Notes: generated by a model not told the origin, from the letters alone. Counted from the first letter of the stretch, positions 26,075-35,242 are shown. The stretch: DNA of 64,000 nt from CAZRIE01 sp964600075 (GCA_964600075.1 CAZRIE010000012.1:1-64000); one strand, 5' to 3'. Translations and numbers: made by a program.

Positions 26075-26832
26075 TACTTTATTTTGGTGTGGTTACTGAT
26101 GCCGGTCAAGGCATCCGAAATAAAATTATCTTTTAAACCATTGATGATCCAAGTTTCTATACCTGCTTGCTGTGCAATGGTGGCCGCTTCGATTTTTGAT
26201 GACATTCCACCTGTACCGTGTGACGATTTTAATGTGCTTATTTCTTGCTGCAAACCTTTTAGTCCAGACACTTCCGGAATGGTTTTGGGTTGTCCGTTTT
26301 CTAAAGACGCTTTTGTGTAAATGCCATTGGTATTGGTCGCTATCAATAGGAGGTCTACTTTAAGCAATGCAGCCGTAAGAGCGGCCAATTTATCGTTATC
26401 TCCAAACTGTATTTCGTCGGCCGCCACCGTATCGTTTTCATTGATGATGGGAATAAAGTTATTGGCCACCAATATATCTATGGTGTTCTTAATGTTCGCT
26501 TTCGATTTGGGATTTTCAAAATCGGAATACGACAACAGACATTGGGCGGCAAAAAGCCCCAACTCTCTGAAATTCTCTTGAAACATACGCATCAAATGAG
26601 GTTGGCCGATAGCTGCCAATGCTTGTTTTACATTAATTTCTCCCCCGTTATGCTCCAATTTGACGAATTGTTTGGCTGCGGCAATAGCGCCCGAGCTAAC
26701 GATAATAAATTCGTATTCGCCCTTCAGTGAGGCCACTTGCCGCCCGATATCCTCGATTTTTCCTCGGGAAATCTGATTGGTCTCCTTGGTCAGGGTGTTC
26801 GAGCCTATTTTTAGTAAAATTCGTTTTTTCAT
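26074..26832 (-). CDS. proB: Glutamate 5-kinase
   Basis: Phosphorylates glutamate for proline synthesis. The protein has 252 residues with an amino-acid kinase domain only: LLKIGSNTLTKETNQISRGK at the N-terminus, IIVSSGAIAAAKQF, NENDTVAADEIQFGDNDKLA and LLIATNTNGIY. It lacks the C-terminal PUA domain present in E. coli ProB, as do a number of shorter homologues. A one-base overlap (TAATG) couples it to the carbamoyltransferase gene downstream. proA lies upstream across a 174-bp gap that holds a repeat copy. Confidence 0.94.
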   Translation of the reverse strand: MKKRILLKIGSNTLTKETNQISRGKIEDIGRQVASLKGEYEFIIVSSGAIAAAKQFVKLEHNGGEINVKQALAAIGQPHLMRMFQENFRELGLFAAQCLLSYSDFENPKSKANIKNTIDILVANNFIPIINENDTVAADEIQFGDNDKLAALTAALLKVDLLLIATNTNGIYTKASLENGQPKTIPEVSGLKGLQQEISTLKSSHGTGGMSSKIEAATIAQQAGIETWIINGLKDNFISDALTGISNHTKIK

Positions 26833-26866
26833 TGTAACATTTTATACTAATTCAGCATTCTGCAAG

Positions 26867-26990
26867 AACACCTCTAAAGTTTTGCTTTCCTCTCGTTCCT
26901 TTGGTCACTCGTCGGAAGCAGGAAGGGAACAATCTCCTAGTTCAACTTTGAACCCTGAACTTTTTTCTTTCAACTGTATAATTTTTTTAC
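26867..26990. repeat. Dispersed intergenic repeat, copy B
   Basis: CCTCTAAAGTTTTGCTTTCC, then TCTCGTTCCTTTGGTCACTC, GTCGGAAGCAGGAAGG and GAACAATC, matches copy C almost base for base over about 60 bp. It is followed by a TTGAACCCTGAAC..TTCGTATCTCGTAATTC tail that resembles the tail of copy D. It fills the proA-proB gap. Confidence 0.75.
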
Positions 26991-27006
26991 TTCGTATCTC
27001 GTAATT

Positions 27007-28206
27007 CTAACCCCGTATCTGCCCATTCCCCTTCACATACCATTTATTTGTTACCAAATGCTGTAACCCGATAGGCCCGCGTTGGTGTAATTTATCGGTG
27101 CTGATGGCGAGTTCTCCGCCAAGGCCAAACTGACCTCCATCTGTGAATCGGGTTGAGGCATTGTGATATACTGCTGCGCAGTCAACATTATTCATAAAAT
27201 AGGTCGCTGTATCGTTATTTTGAGTCAATATAGCTGCTGAATGTCCTCCTCCATAGGTGTTTATTTTGGTAATGGCATCTTCTAAATCGGCGGCCTGGCC
27301 CATAACAATTGTATAGTCCAGAAACTCTTCGTACCATATTTGATTATCTTCGATGGGCTTCGTGCCCTCCATACTCGCTATGGCACTATCGGCAAAAATT
27401 TCGACATTGCTCTTTTCCAGTTCTTGAATCAAAAGCTGTAGAAACTGCCCTTTTCTAGGTAGGTCAGATGCTATCAGCACCTTGTCCAAGGCATTACATG
27501 CAGATATTTTGGTAGTCTTAGCATTGACAATAATATCGATGGCCATCTGCAGATCAGCTTCCCCATCTACATAAACAAAATTGTTTCCCCTACCGCTTAC
27601 AATTACCGGGCAAGTGGCGTGTTGTTTTACGAAGGCAATCAGCTTTTCACCGCCTCTAGGAACGATGAGGTCTACTTTTTGGGTAGGCTTTTCCAAAAAA
27701 GCTTGGGTCTCGGCTCTGTTGAATTGTAAATAGGTTACCCAATCGATGGAAGTTTGGTTATCCTCCAACGCTTTGTGCCATAAATACAGTAAGACTACAT
27801 TGCTGTTCAAAGATTCTTTGCCTCCTTTTAATAGAATTTTATTTCCTGATTTAAAGGCAATGCCCGCCGCCTCAATGGTGACATCAGGCCTCGATTCGTA
27901 AATAATTAGTACCGTGCCGAACGGAGCAGTTTTGTTACTCACCTGCATACCATTTTCGTGTGTGAACTGAAATCGTTCTACGCCCAATGGGTCATCTTGC
28001 GCTGCCAATTGCTGTAAAGACAGTATCATCCCGTCTATTTTAGCATGGTCGACCTTTAGGCGATCCCGCATAGCAATGTCATCGCCTGAATAGTTTTCCA
28101 TGTCGATTTTGTTGGCGGCGAGAATTGCCTCTCGCTCTTGTTCTAAAAGTTGTGCCATGGTCGAAAGAACAGCATTGCGTTGTTGTATATCTAATAACGA
28201 ACTCAT
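27007..28206 (-). CDS. proA: Glutamate-5-semialdehyde dehydrogenase
   Basis: Reduces gamma-glutamyl phosphate to glutamate 5-semialdehyde for proline synthesis. The protein has 399 residues of the aldehyde dehydrogenase fold. Signatures include IYESRPDVTIEAAGIAFKSG, the nucleotide-site GGKESLNSN, and the catalytic Cys in KTTKISACNALDKVLIASD. The C-terminal STRFTDGGQFGLGGELAIST is diagnostic of ProA. The start overlaps the argD stop by 4 bp (28203-28206, ATGA). proB follows downstream rather than being fused as in the plant-type enzyme. Confidence 0.95.
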   Translation of the reverse strand: MSSLLDIQQRNAVLSTMAQLLEQEREAILAANKIDMENYSGDDIAMRDRLKVDHAKIDGMILSLQQLAAQDDPLGVERFQFTHENGMQVSNKTAPFGTVLIIYESRPDVTIEAAGIAFKSGNKILLKGGKESLNSNVVLLYLWHKALEDNQTSIDWVTYLQFNRAETQAFLEKPTQKVDLIVPRGGEKLIAFVKQHATCPVIVSGRGNNFVYVDGEADLQMAIDIIVNAKTTKISACNALDKVLIASDLPRKGQFLQLLIQELEKSNVEIFADSAIASMEGTKPIEDNQIWYEEFLDYTIVMGQAADLEDAITKINTYGGGHSAAILTQNNDTATYFMNNVDCAAVYHNASTRFTDGGQFGLGGELAISTDKLHQRGPIGLQHLVTNKWYVKGNGQIRG

Positions 28207-29330
28207 GATAATTCTGCTTTTAGGGCTTCAAAAAATGTATCGAGATGTGCTTCGGTAATGTTCAGTGCAGGAAGGACTCTGAGAACGAATTTATCCTTTG
28301 CACCACCCGTAAACAGATGTTGGTTATGAATTAATCGTTTTCTTAGGTCGGCGATTTCAAAATCAAATTCGAGACCGAGCATTAACCCCCTGCCTTTAAC
28401 TCTTTTGATTTCTTGGATTTCTGAAGCTTTTGACCTAAAATAGGTTTCCAACCGGGTTGCGTTTTCTAACAATTCCTCATTTTCCAGTACTTCTAAGACA
28501 GCCATCGTAGCTGCACAAGCCAGATGATTACCTCCGAAAGTTGTACCTAACAATCCGTAGGAGGCTTTAATATCCTCATGAATGAGGACTCCACCAACGG
28601 GGAAGCCGTTACCCATGCCTTTGGCAATGGAAATGATATCCGGGGTAATGCCATGATGTTGAAACCCGAAGAACTTTCCACTCCGCCCAAAACCGGACTG
28701 TACTTCGTCGGCAATCAAAATGACTTCGTTCGATTTACAAAGCGCAGCGACGCTTTGGTAGAATTCAGTCGAAGGTTCATCCAATCCTCCAACACCTTGA
28801 ATAGCTTCTAAAATAACTGCACAAACATCTCCTTTTTCAATTTCCTTTTGAAAAGCTTCCAAATCGTTAAAAGGAAGAAAGGTCACTTTTTGTTGTTGGT
28901 TGATCGGAGCATTGATTTTAGGATTGTCCGTTGCTGCCACCGCAGCTGAGGTTCGCCCATGAAAACCATTATTAAAGGCGATGACTCGAGATTTCCCGGT
29001 ATGGAAAGAGGCCATTTTTAAGGCGTTTTCATTTGCCTCGGCCCCCGAATTGCAGAGAAACAGGTTATAATCTTCACAACCGGAAAGTTGTCCCAATTTG
29101 GTGGCCAGTTCTTCCTGTAGCGGATTTTTGACCGAGTTACTATAAAATCCGATTTTGTCCAATTGGGCCTTTAGCCTTTTCACATAATGTGGATGCGAAT
29201 GTCCAATGGAAATCACAGCGTGGCCCCCATAAAAATCGAGATAGGTTTGGCCCTTTTCATCGGTTACTACAATTCCCTCTGCGGAAACCGGAGTTACATC
29301 GTAAAGCGGGTATACATCGAATAGGTTCAT
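28203..29330 (-). CDS. argD: N-acylornithine aminotransferase
   Basis: PLP-dependent transfer of an amino group from glutamate to N-acylglutamate semialdehyde, giving N-acylornithine. The protein has 375 residues of the class III aminotransferase fold. The PLP phosphate site is FLCNSGAEANENALKMA, the pyridine-binding Asp is in LIADEVQSGFGRSGKFFGF, and the Schiff-base Lys is in ISIAKGMGNGFPVGG. TTFGGNHLACAAT closes the active site. Stop and proA start overlap as ATGA. Broad substrate range (acetyl or succinyl) is common in the family. Confidence 0.93.
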   Translation of the reverse strand: MNLFDVYPLYDVTPVSAEGIVVTDEKGQTYLDFYGGHAVISIGHSHPHYVKRLKAQLDKIGFYSNSVKNPLQEELATKLGQLSGCEDYNLFLCNSGAEANENALKMASFHTGKSRVIAFNNGFHGRTSAAVAATDNPKINAPINQQQKVTFLPFNDLEAFQKEIEKGDVCAVILEAIQGVGGLDEPSTEFYQSVAALCKSNEVILIADEVQSGFGRSGKFFGFQHHGITPDIISIAKGMGNGFPVGGVLIHEDIKASYGLLGTTFGGNHLACAATMAVLEVLENEELLENATRLETYFRSKASEIQEIKRVKGRGLMLGLEFDFEIADLRKRLIHNQHLFTGGAKDKFVLRVLPALNITEAHLDTFFEALKAELS

Positions 29331-29342
29331 GAATAATCTCTT

Positions 29343-29545
29343 TTATTGTAATTCCTACGAAGGCGGGAATCTGTTTATCGTTTTCTTAGATGTTGTTCTA
29401 GGTTTTTGATTATGTTTTGGTTTTAGGCCTATGGCTCGGGATGTACAACCCTAAAGTCCCTTCAAGTGGACAATCTATATTCTCAACATCAAAACTTGAA
29501 CCTTGAACTTTTTCCACTCCGTACCTCGTATTTCGTACCTCTAAC
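29343..29545. repeat. Dispersed intergenic repeat, copy D (composite)
   Basis: Starts with ATTGTAATTCCTACGAAGGC and GGGAATCTGTTT, continues through TTTTAGGCCTATGGCTCGGG, then a shortened core CCTAAAGTCCCTTCAAGTGG with ACAATC, and ends with a TTGAACCTTGAAC..CCGTACCTCGTATTTCGTAC tail. The core has lost the TCGTTCC..TCGTCGGAAGC segment present in copies B and C. It fills the argD-proC gap. Confidence 0.6.
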
Positions 29546-29547
29546 TT

Positions 29548-30348
29548 CTACAATTGTCCTTCCTTAATTCTACTGATTTTCTCGAATGAAGCCACTATTC
29601 CTTGAATCAATGAGGAGCTTAATCCTTGATGTTCCATTTCATTGAGGCCCTGAATGGTACATCCTTTGGGGGTCGTTACTTTATCGATTTCCGCTTCGGG
29701 ATGGCTTCCAGTATCGATGAGCAAACTTGCCGCCCCGCTACAGGTATGCATGGCCAGTTCTTGCGCCTCCTTGGCGTCGAACCCCAATTGAATAGCACCT
29801 TGCGTAGTCGCACGGATGAGGCGCATCCAGAAAGCGATGCCACTGGCGCAAATGACCGTTGCGGCCTGCATCTGCGGTTCGGGAATTTCCATAGAATGGC
29901 CCATACGGTTGAAAATGGCCTTCGCCAGTTCTATTTTCTTTTGGCCTTTTTCGTTACTGCAAATACAGGTCATCGATTGGCCGACCGAAATCGCGGTATT
30001 TGGCATACTTCGAATGATGTTATGCTCTGCACCGATAATAGCTTCCATTTTGGTAATACTGAAACCGGTTATGGTCGAGATAACAACGTGGTTTTCGTTC
30101 AATAAATCTTTGATGTCGTTTAGAATCGCCTCCAGTTGGCTAGGCTGGACGGCTAAAATCAAGATGTCGGAATTTTTAACGGCTTCCCGATTATCCGAGG
30201 TTATGGTGACATTACCATACTTTTCGAAATCCTTGATTTCCGAGATGTTCCTTTTCGTTAGGTACATAGTCGTCGCTCCGTTGGAGTTTAAAATTCCTTT
30301 GGCGATGGATAGTCCTAAGTTTCCCGCTCCGATTATGGCTATTTTCAT
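29548..30348 (-). CDS. proC: Pyrroline-5-carboxylate reductase
   Basis: NAD(P)H-dependent last step of proline synthesis. The protein has 266 residues. The Rossmann motif IAIIGAGNLGLSIAKGILNS is at the N-terminus, DILILAVQPSQL follows, and the substrate-binding C-terminal domain contains RSMPNTAISVGQSMTCI and the family signature VTTPKGCTIQGLNEME. It lies between argC and argD with repeat-containing gaps of about 200 bp on both sides, yet on the same strand, so the proline gene is interleaved with the arginine genes. Confidence 0.95.
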   Translation of the reverse strand: MKIAIIGAGNLGLSIAKGILNSNGATTMYLTKRNISEIKDFEKYGNVTITSDNREAVKNSDILILAVQPSQLEAILNDIKDLLNENHVVISTITGFSITKMEAIIGAEHNIIRSMPNTAISVGQSMTCICSNEKGQKKIELAKAIFNRMGHSMEIPEPQMQAATVICASGIAFWMRLIRATTQGAIQLGFDAKEAQELAMHTCSGAASLLIDTGSHPEAEIDKVTTPKGCTIQGLNEMEHQGLSSSLIQGIVASFEKISRIKEGQL

Positions 30349-30359
30349 ATTAAACTATT

Positions 30360-30548
30360 TTATTGTCATTCCCGCCCTTCGGCTCCGCTCAGGATAAACT
30401 ACGGCGGGAATCTGTTTGTTGTTTCTTAAGTTTTAATTTTGCGGCTATTTACGATGGCTCGGGATTTATCCCTCTTAAGTTGTGCTTTCCTCTCGTTCCT
30501 TTGGTCACTCGTCGGAAGCAAGAAGGGGCCAATCCAAAATTCAACGTT
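30360..30548. repeat. Dispersed intergenic repeat, copy C (composite)
   Basis: Begins ATTGTCATTCCCGCC, carries an inserted CTTCGGCTCCGCTCAGG segment, and returns to GGCGGGAATCTGTTTG, so the ends pair as ATTCCCGCC/GGCGGGAAT. After GATGGCTCGGGAT comes the core CTTAAGTTGTGCTTTCCTCT, CGTTCCTTTGGTCACTCGTC and GGAAGCAAGAAGGGG. It fills the argC-proC gap. Confidence 0.75.
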
Positions 30549-30565
30549 TTGCCTTTTTTACTTCC

Positions 30566-31540
30566 TTAAAATACTCCCGCTTTCAAATTCAACCCTTCAC
30601 TTTCTCTAAATCCGAACATCAAATTCATATTCTGTACCGCCTGCCCTGATGCACCTTTTAAAAGGTTGTCTATGGCCGAGGTTATAAGTAATGTATCGTT
30701 ATGTTTGTGCAAATGGATATGACATTGATTGGTGTTCACTATTTGTTTTAGGTGGATGGGCTCGTCTGCCACATGTGTAAAAACGGCATCTGCATAAAAT
30801 TCTTTATAACTTTGGATAGCCTCAGCTTCACTACCGTCAAATTTGGTATAGGCCGTTGCCAGAATCCCTCTGGTAAAATTTCCCCGGTTGGGAATGAAAA
30901 AAAGAGCGCCCGAGTCGGATTGTAGTGATTTCAAGCTCTCGTTGATTTCCCCCAAATGCTGATGTGTAAAGGGTTTGTACCAGCTCACGTTGTTATTTCG
31001 CCAGCTAAAATGAGAGGTCGCCGACGGACTTACACCTGCACCCGTGCTACCTGTTACTGCATTTATATGCACCTCTTGACCTAATAACCCAGCTTTTGCC
31101 AGAGGCAATAGCCCGAGTTGAATTGTCGTTGCAAAACACCCGGGATTAGCAATATAGTTGGCTTTCTGAATTTCCGATTTCTTTAATTCCGGAAGTCCGT
31201 AGACGAATTCTTTTCCCTCAAAAACGGCATCCTTTTCTAATCTGAAATCGTTGCTCAGGTCGATGATTTTCGTATCCTTCGAAAAATGGTTTGCCTTCAG
31301 GAATTTCGAAGAATTTCCATGCCCCAAACATAAGAACACCACATCGACATCGGGATTGATGTTTCCTGTAAATTCTAGTTCTGTAGTTCCTAATAAATCT
31401 GTATGCGCACTAGAAACTTTTTTTCCAACTCTTGTGGTGCTATACACAAAATCGATTTCCACCTCAGAATGGTGCAACAGAATCCGTACGAGTTCTCCAC
31501 CCGTATAACCTGAACCGCCAATGATACCTGCCTTAGTCAT
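30566..31540 (-). CDS. argC: N-acyl-gamma-glutamyl-phosphate reductase
   Basis: NADPH-dependent reduction of N-acylglutamyl phosphate to the semialdehyde. The protein has 324 residues. The nucleotide-binding motif GIIGGSGYTGGELVRILLHH is at the N-terminus and the catalytic Cys is in YIANPGCFATTIQLGLLPLA. The conserved VTGSTGAGVSPS and HQHLGEI segments complete the assignment. The start overlaps the argG stop by 8 bp (31533-31540), so the two are translationally coupled. Confidence 0.96.
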   Translation of the reverse strand: MTKAGIIGGSGYTGGELVRILLHHSEVEIDFVYSTTRVGKKVSSAHTDLLGTTELEFTGNINPDVDVVFLCLGHGNSSKFLKANHFSKDTKIIDLSNDFRLEKDAVFEGKEFVYGLPELKKSEIQKANYIANPGCFATTIQLGLLPLAKAGLLGQEVHINAVTGSTGAGVSPSATSHFSWRNNNVSWYKPFTHQHLGEINESLKSLQSDSGALFFIPNRGNFTRGILATAYTKFDGSEAEAIQSYKEFYADAVFTHVADEPIHLKQIVNTNQCHIHLHKHNDTLLITSAIDNLLKGASGQAVQNMNLMFGFRESEGLNLKAGVF

Positions 31541-32723
31541 GAGTATGGTTTACATGGTTATAAATCTTTCCGGAGTTGGAAAGTATTTTAATAAAGCCTT
31601 TGGCATCGTCGGCCGACCAACCTTTGTTTATTTCGCCGTAGCTGCCGAACGAAGCGTTCATGAGATCGTGTTCCGAAGAAATTCCGTTTAATCGAAATTG
31701 GAATGGGTACAACCCGACAAACACATCTCCCGAAACCGTTTTCTGGGTATCGGTCAAGAAAGCCTCAATATTTCGCATCACTGCATCTAGATAATTACCC
31801 TCATGCAATAACATTCCGTAGAAATTACCCTGTTGCTCTTTCTGAAATTGCTGCCATTTGGTCAAGGTATGTTTCTCTAATAAATGGTGCGCTTTGATGA
31901 TAATGAGCGAGGCTGGGGCTTCAAAACCGACGCGGCCTTTTATACCAATAATCGTATCGCCTACATGAATATCTCTACCGATGGCGTACTTAGATGCAAG
32001 GGCGTCTAGCTTTGTAATGTTATTGACCGGAGTGTCTTTTTGCCCGTTTAGGGCAATAAGTTGCCCTTTTTCGAAAGTCAGTTTTACTTCCGAAGGTTCT
32101 TTTTCTTGCAGTTGACTGGGGTATGCTGAATCGGGTAAAGGCTTTTCGGAAGTCAAAGTTTCTTCGCCGCCGACCGAGGTGCCCCAAAGACCTCGGTTAA
32201 TGGAGTATTTGGCTTTTTCCCAAGGATAATCGACACCGTTCTGTTTGAGGTATTCGATTTCGGTTTCCCTTGAAAGTTTATTGTCCCGAATCGGGGTTAT
32301 GATCTCTATTTCAGGAGCAATGATCTGAAAGATCATATCGAACCGTACTTGGTCGTTACCGGCACCTGTACTTCCGTGGGCGATATATTCGGCTCCTATT
32401 TTTTTTGCGTGATTTACGATTTCAATAGCCTGTACAATCCGTTCGGCACTTACAGATAGGGGGTAGGTGTTGTTTTTTAGAACGTTACCAAAGATGAGGT
32501 ATTTGACCACTTTTTCGTAAAAGGTCTGGACCGCGTCTATGGAAGTGTACGAACTCGCACCCAATTGTATGGCCTTCTGTTCGATGTTCGCGATTTCTTC
32601 TTTGGAAAATCCGCCCGTATTTACACTTACGGCATGAACATCAAATCCTTTTTCCTTTGATAAATATTTAGCGCAATATGAAGTGTCTAATCCTCCACTA
32701 TATGCTAGTACTAGTTTTTTCAT
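31533..32723 (-). CDS. argG: Argininosuccinate synthase
   Basis: ATP-dependent joining of citrulline and aspartate. The protein has 396 residues. The N-type ATP pyrophosphatase loop LAYSGGLDTSYCAKYLSKE is at the N-terminus; AHGSTGAGNDQVRFDM and the citrulline/aspartate-site segment GLWGTSVGGEETL follow. It is the second gene of the operon, 71 bp after the GNAT gene, and overlaps argC by 8 bp. In this pathway the citrulline comes from deacylation of N-acylcitrulline rather than directly from ornithine. Confidence 0.96.
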   Translation of the reverse strand: MKKLVLAYSGGLDTSYCAKYLSKEKGFDVHAVSVNTGGFSKEEIANIEQKAIQLGASSYTSIDAVQTFYEKVVKYLIFGNVLKNNTYPLSVSAERIVQAIEIVNHAKKIGAEYIAHGSTGAGNDQVRFDMIFQIIAPEIEIITPIRDNKLSRETEIEYLKQNGVDYPWEKAKYSINRGLWGTSVGGEETLTSEKPLPDSAYPSQLQEKEPSEVKLTFEKGQLIALNGQKDTPVNNITKLDALASKYAIGRDIHVGDTIIGIKGRVGFEAPASLIIIKAHHLLEKHTLTKWQQFQKEQQGNFYGMLLHEGNYLDAVMRNIEAFLTDTQKTVSGDVFVGLYPFQFRLNGISSEHDLMNASFGSYGEINKGWSADDAKGFIKILSNSGKIYNHVNHTHD

Positions 32724-32794
32724 TATGCTATGCTCTTTGACTTCGTTAAGAGTTGTGAGTTCAGGATTATGAGCGCCGGACTCTTTACTTTTTA

Positions 32795-33415
32795 TTATTT
32801 AGTTTTCTTCTTTAGGAATAAACTTTCCTTTATGCTTTTCAATCTTTTAAAAGCTTTGTTGTCGTGCTTTTTCTTTTCTTCTGTTTTTGTTTTTGCATTC
32901 GGATCGTAAAGCATTCCTGTGCACAGGCACATTTTTCGTTCGGTGCGCGTCAAGACATCAAAATTTTTACAGGTTTGGCAACCTTTCCAAAATTCGGGGT
33001 CTTCGGTCAATTCGGAAAAAGTAACCGGTTTGTAACCCAGCTCGTAGTTCATTTTCATAACGGGCAGGCCAGTGGTAATTCCGAATATTTTGGCATTGGG
33101 AAATTTTTCTTTGGACAGCTCGAATATTTTCTTTTTTATTCTTTTTGCCAGTCCCTGATTTCGGTAATCGGGATGGACGATTAGACCTGAATTAGCAACG
33201 AACTTATCGTGCCCCCAAACTTCGATATAACAGAAACCCGCAAATGTGTCTCCATCCAAAGCAATTACCGCATTACCGTTCTGTAATCTTTTTTGGACGT
33301 ATTCAGGAGTTCTTTTAGCAATGCCGGTTCCCCGTACTTTGGCAGATTCCGTAATGGTATCGCTGATGAATTGGGCGTATTTGAAATGCGTTTCGTTAGC
33401 AATAACTATTTTCAT
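32795..33415 (-). CDS. GNAT acyltransferase with Cys-rich tail, candidate first enzyme of arginine synthesis
   Basis: A 206-residue GNAT protein at the head of the operon. The acyl-CoA site is in VANSGLIVHPDYRNQGLAKR (R/Q-x-x-G-x-A type). The tail carries a CQTC..CLC cluster (about residues 148-167) that may bind a metal, then a Lys-rich end. No separate argA or argJ is present in this operon, so N-acylation of glutamate is the natural inferred role, with acetyl- or succinyl-CoA as donor. The ATG at 33415 (MKIVIANETHFKYAQF) is chosen; a TTG two codons upstream is possible. GNAT family is certain, function is inferred. Confidence 0.8.
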   Translation of the reverse strand: MKIVIANETHFKYAQFISDTITESAKVRGTGIAKRTPEYVQKRLQNGNAVIALDGDTFAGFCYIEVWGHDKFVANSGLIVHPDYRNQGLAKRIKKKIFELSKEKFPNAKIFGITTGLPVMKMNYELGYKPVTFSELTEDPEFWKGCQTCKNFDVLTRTERKMCLCTGMLYDPNAKTKTEEKKKHDNKAFKRLKSIKESLFLKKKTK

Positions 33416-33631
33416 TGCCAATGGTGTTTAAACAGTAAGAAATAATGGATTTTGATTTTTGCGCGGAAATGGACTCACCTATTTCCATAGAATATGAACA
33501 CCCTTACGGGCGGCGGCGTGTAGAAAACGGACGAACCGGAGCAAAGATGCCCTTTGTTGTGAATATGTGATTTTGTCCTTTCATTGGAAATCAAATGTAC
33601 AAGATTACATTGAAACTACAACATTTGAGGT

Positions 33632-34993
33632 TTAAATTTTACGAAAAATTGGTTTTTGTGCCTTTGGGTTGAAGATTTCGTAAAGCAAAATTACATATAC
33701 TACAATATATTCAGCTGTGAGTAACCAATAGTTTTCTTTGAACTCGGCGTCTGAATAGGCAAAATAACTGAGTATGGCTACTGCGGACCAGGCCAGGGCA
33801 AAGCGATAATCGGTAAAGATTCCGAGCAACACCAAGAAAATAATGTACCAGGGGTGGACCGTAGCCGACATGAGGTAGTAGAGTGTCAGTACCCACAACA
33901 TCGACGTAATCAGAACCTGTAATTTTTGATTTTTTCTTAAGAAGGTGAAAAGAAGAACCGCTAATATGGTTGCTATCTGGGTTATTTTCCCATAAGTCTT
34001 TATAAGCTCCCAAGGTTTGCTATCGAACTGGAGGGCAATATGCTTAATAGCGTTATAAAGACCAGCGTTGAATTCGAAATTTGAGAACCACAGCCCAACT
34101 GTTTTCGAATAATTCTCTACGAATTCAGAAGAATAGAAGGGAAGGAATAATAAGAGGCATATGGCACCTACGGTAACATAGAAAACAACACTCTTTTTGA
34201 AACCTAAGTGTTTTAGAAAAAGCGGAAGAAATAATAAGGGCACCAGCTTAACGCAAATAGACAATGCGTAAGGTATGGCGGCCACCAAATATTTTTTAAT
34301 CGATAATAGGTAAAGTGACCAAACGAAAAAGAAAAGCATTACGCCCTCGAAATGGAGATTACCTGTTAATTCGATAATAACCAATGGATTCAAAAAATAC
34401 CAAAAGATAAGATGGGGCGAGCGGTTGAGGTTTTTGAGTAGTTTTCTCCCAAAATAGATAATTCCAATATCAGTCAGAATAATCATTATGCGCATTACGA
34501 TTACGGATCCCATGATACTCTTCGCTCCTAAGACGGCAGCTATGGCAAAAAACAATTGGTTCAATGCAGGGTAGTTGCTAAAATGCCTTGCACTCAAACC
34601 GCCCATACCATTATAGAGTTCTTGTGCATTCGCAATGACCAAATCTTTTTGTCCGATAAGGTTGTCCGGTACTTCCAAATAGGGGTTGATAAAATTCCCG
34701 ACTAGATGGCCGTCCCAAATAAAGCGATAAAAATCTTGCGAAAGGTTGGGGTCGGCAAATAGAAAGACCACACGGAAAAGAATTCCAATGACCAACAGAA
34801 ATTTTGGGTTCCACTTCTCGAATTGAATCAGCCGAAGACACAAATAAAATAAAGCTGCGAATAGCCCAAATAATTTCATAAAGTCACCACGATCAAGATG
34901 GTAGGCGAAAGTGTAGTAGAGCCCTAAGCATAGCAATGCCAAAATAATGGGGACTTTATGCAGCTTCAAATATGTGGTGAGTTGGTTGGGCAT
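33632..34993 (-). CDS. Polytopic GT-C-type glycosyltransferase (mannosyltransferase-like)
   Basis: A 453-residue integral membrane protein with about 11-12 hydrophobic helices. An early extracytoplasmic loop carries ADPNLSQDFYRFIWDGHLVG, whose acidic residues resemble the catalytic loop of lipid-phosphate-sugar-dependent GT-C enzymes. Such enzymes use polyprenyl-phosphate sugars to glycosylate lipids or glycans outside the membrane. It sits upstream of two GT2 genes and a polysaccharide deacetylase on the same strand, which supports an envelope glycoconjugate role. Sugar and acceptor are unknown. Confidence 0.75.
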   Translation of the reverse strand: MPNQLTTYLKLHKVPIILALLCLGLYYTFAYHLDRGDFMKLFGLFAALFYLCLRLIQFEKWNPKFLLVIGILFRVVFLFADPNLSQDFYRFIWDGHLVGNFINPYLEVPDNLIGQKDLVIANAQELYNGMGGLSARHFSNYPALNQLFFAIAAVLGAKSIMGSVIVMRIMIILTDIGIIYFGRKLLKNLNRSPHLIFWYFLNPLVIIELTGNLHFEGVMLFFFVWSLYLLSIKKYLVAAIPYALSICVKLVPLLFLPLFLKHLGFKKSVVFYVTVGAICLLLFLPFYSSEFVENYSKTVGLWFSNFEFNAGLYNAIKHIALQFDSKPWELIKTYGKITQIATILAVLLFTFLRKNQKLQVLITSMLWVLTLYYLMSATVHPWYIIFLVLLGIFTDYRFALAWSAVAILSYFAYSDAEFKENYWLLTAEYIVVYVILLYEIFNPKAQKPIFRKI

Positions 34994-35242
34994 TTTTTAG
35001 TCAGGTTGTACAAAAGGACTAATTTAATGTATTTAGGGAGATTTATGGTTTATTTAAAACCTAGTGGATAATTAGTATTCCCAACTTACTGTTCCTTGGG
35101 GAACATGTTTGCCCGTTGCGTTGAAAATCTTGTCCAACATTATTCGGCTATCTTAAAGTTTATGAGTTTAGAAAAGAAAAATAATTGATTTGATGAACCC
35201 CCTAATACTAAGATGCTTGTTAAATGGATAATACATCCCAAG

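Noticed and set aside
22380..30548. The repeats in the arg/pro operon as a CRISPR array
   Set aside because: Copies are kilobases apart, divergent, and separated by housekeeping genes; there are no spacers or cas genes.
33422..33631. A riboswitch or arginine attenuator before the GNAT gene
   Set aside because: The leader contains a short GGAAAT/ATTTCC pairing and a CATCTTTG motif but no recognisable riboswitch fold or Arg-rich leader peptide.
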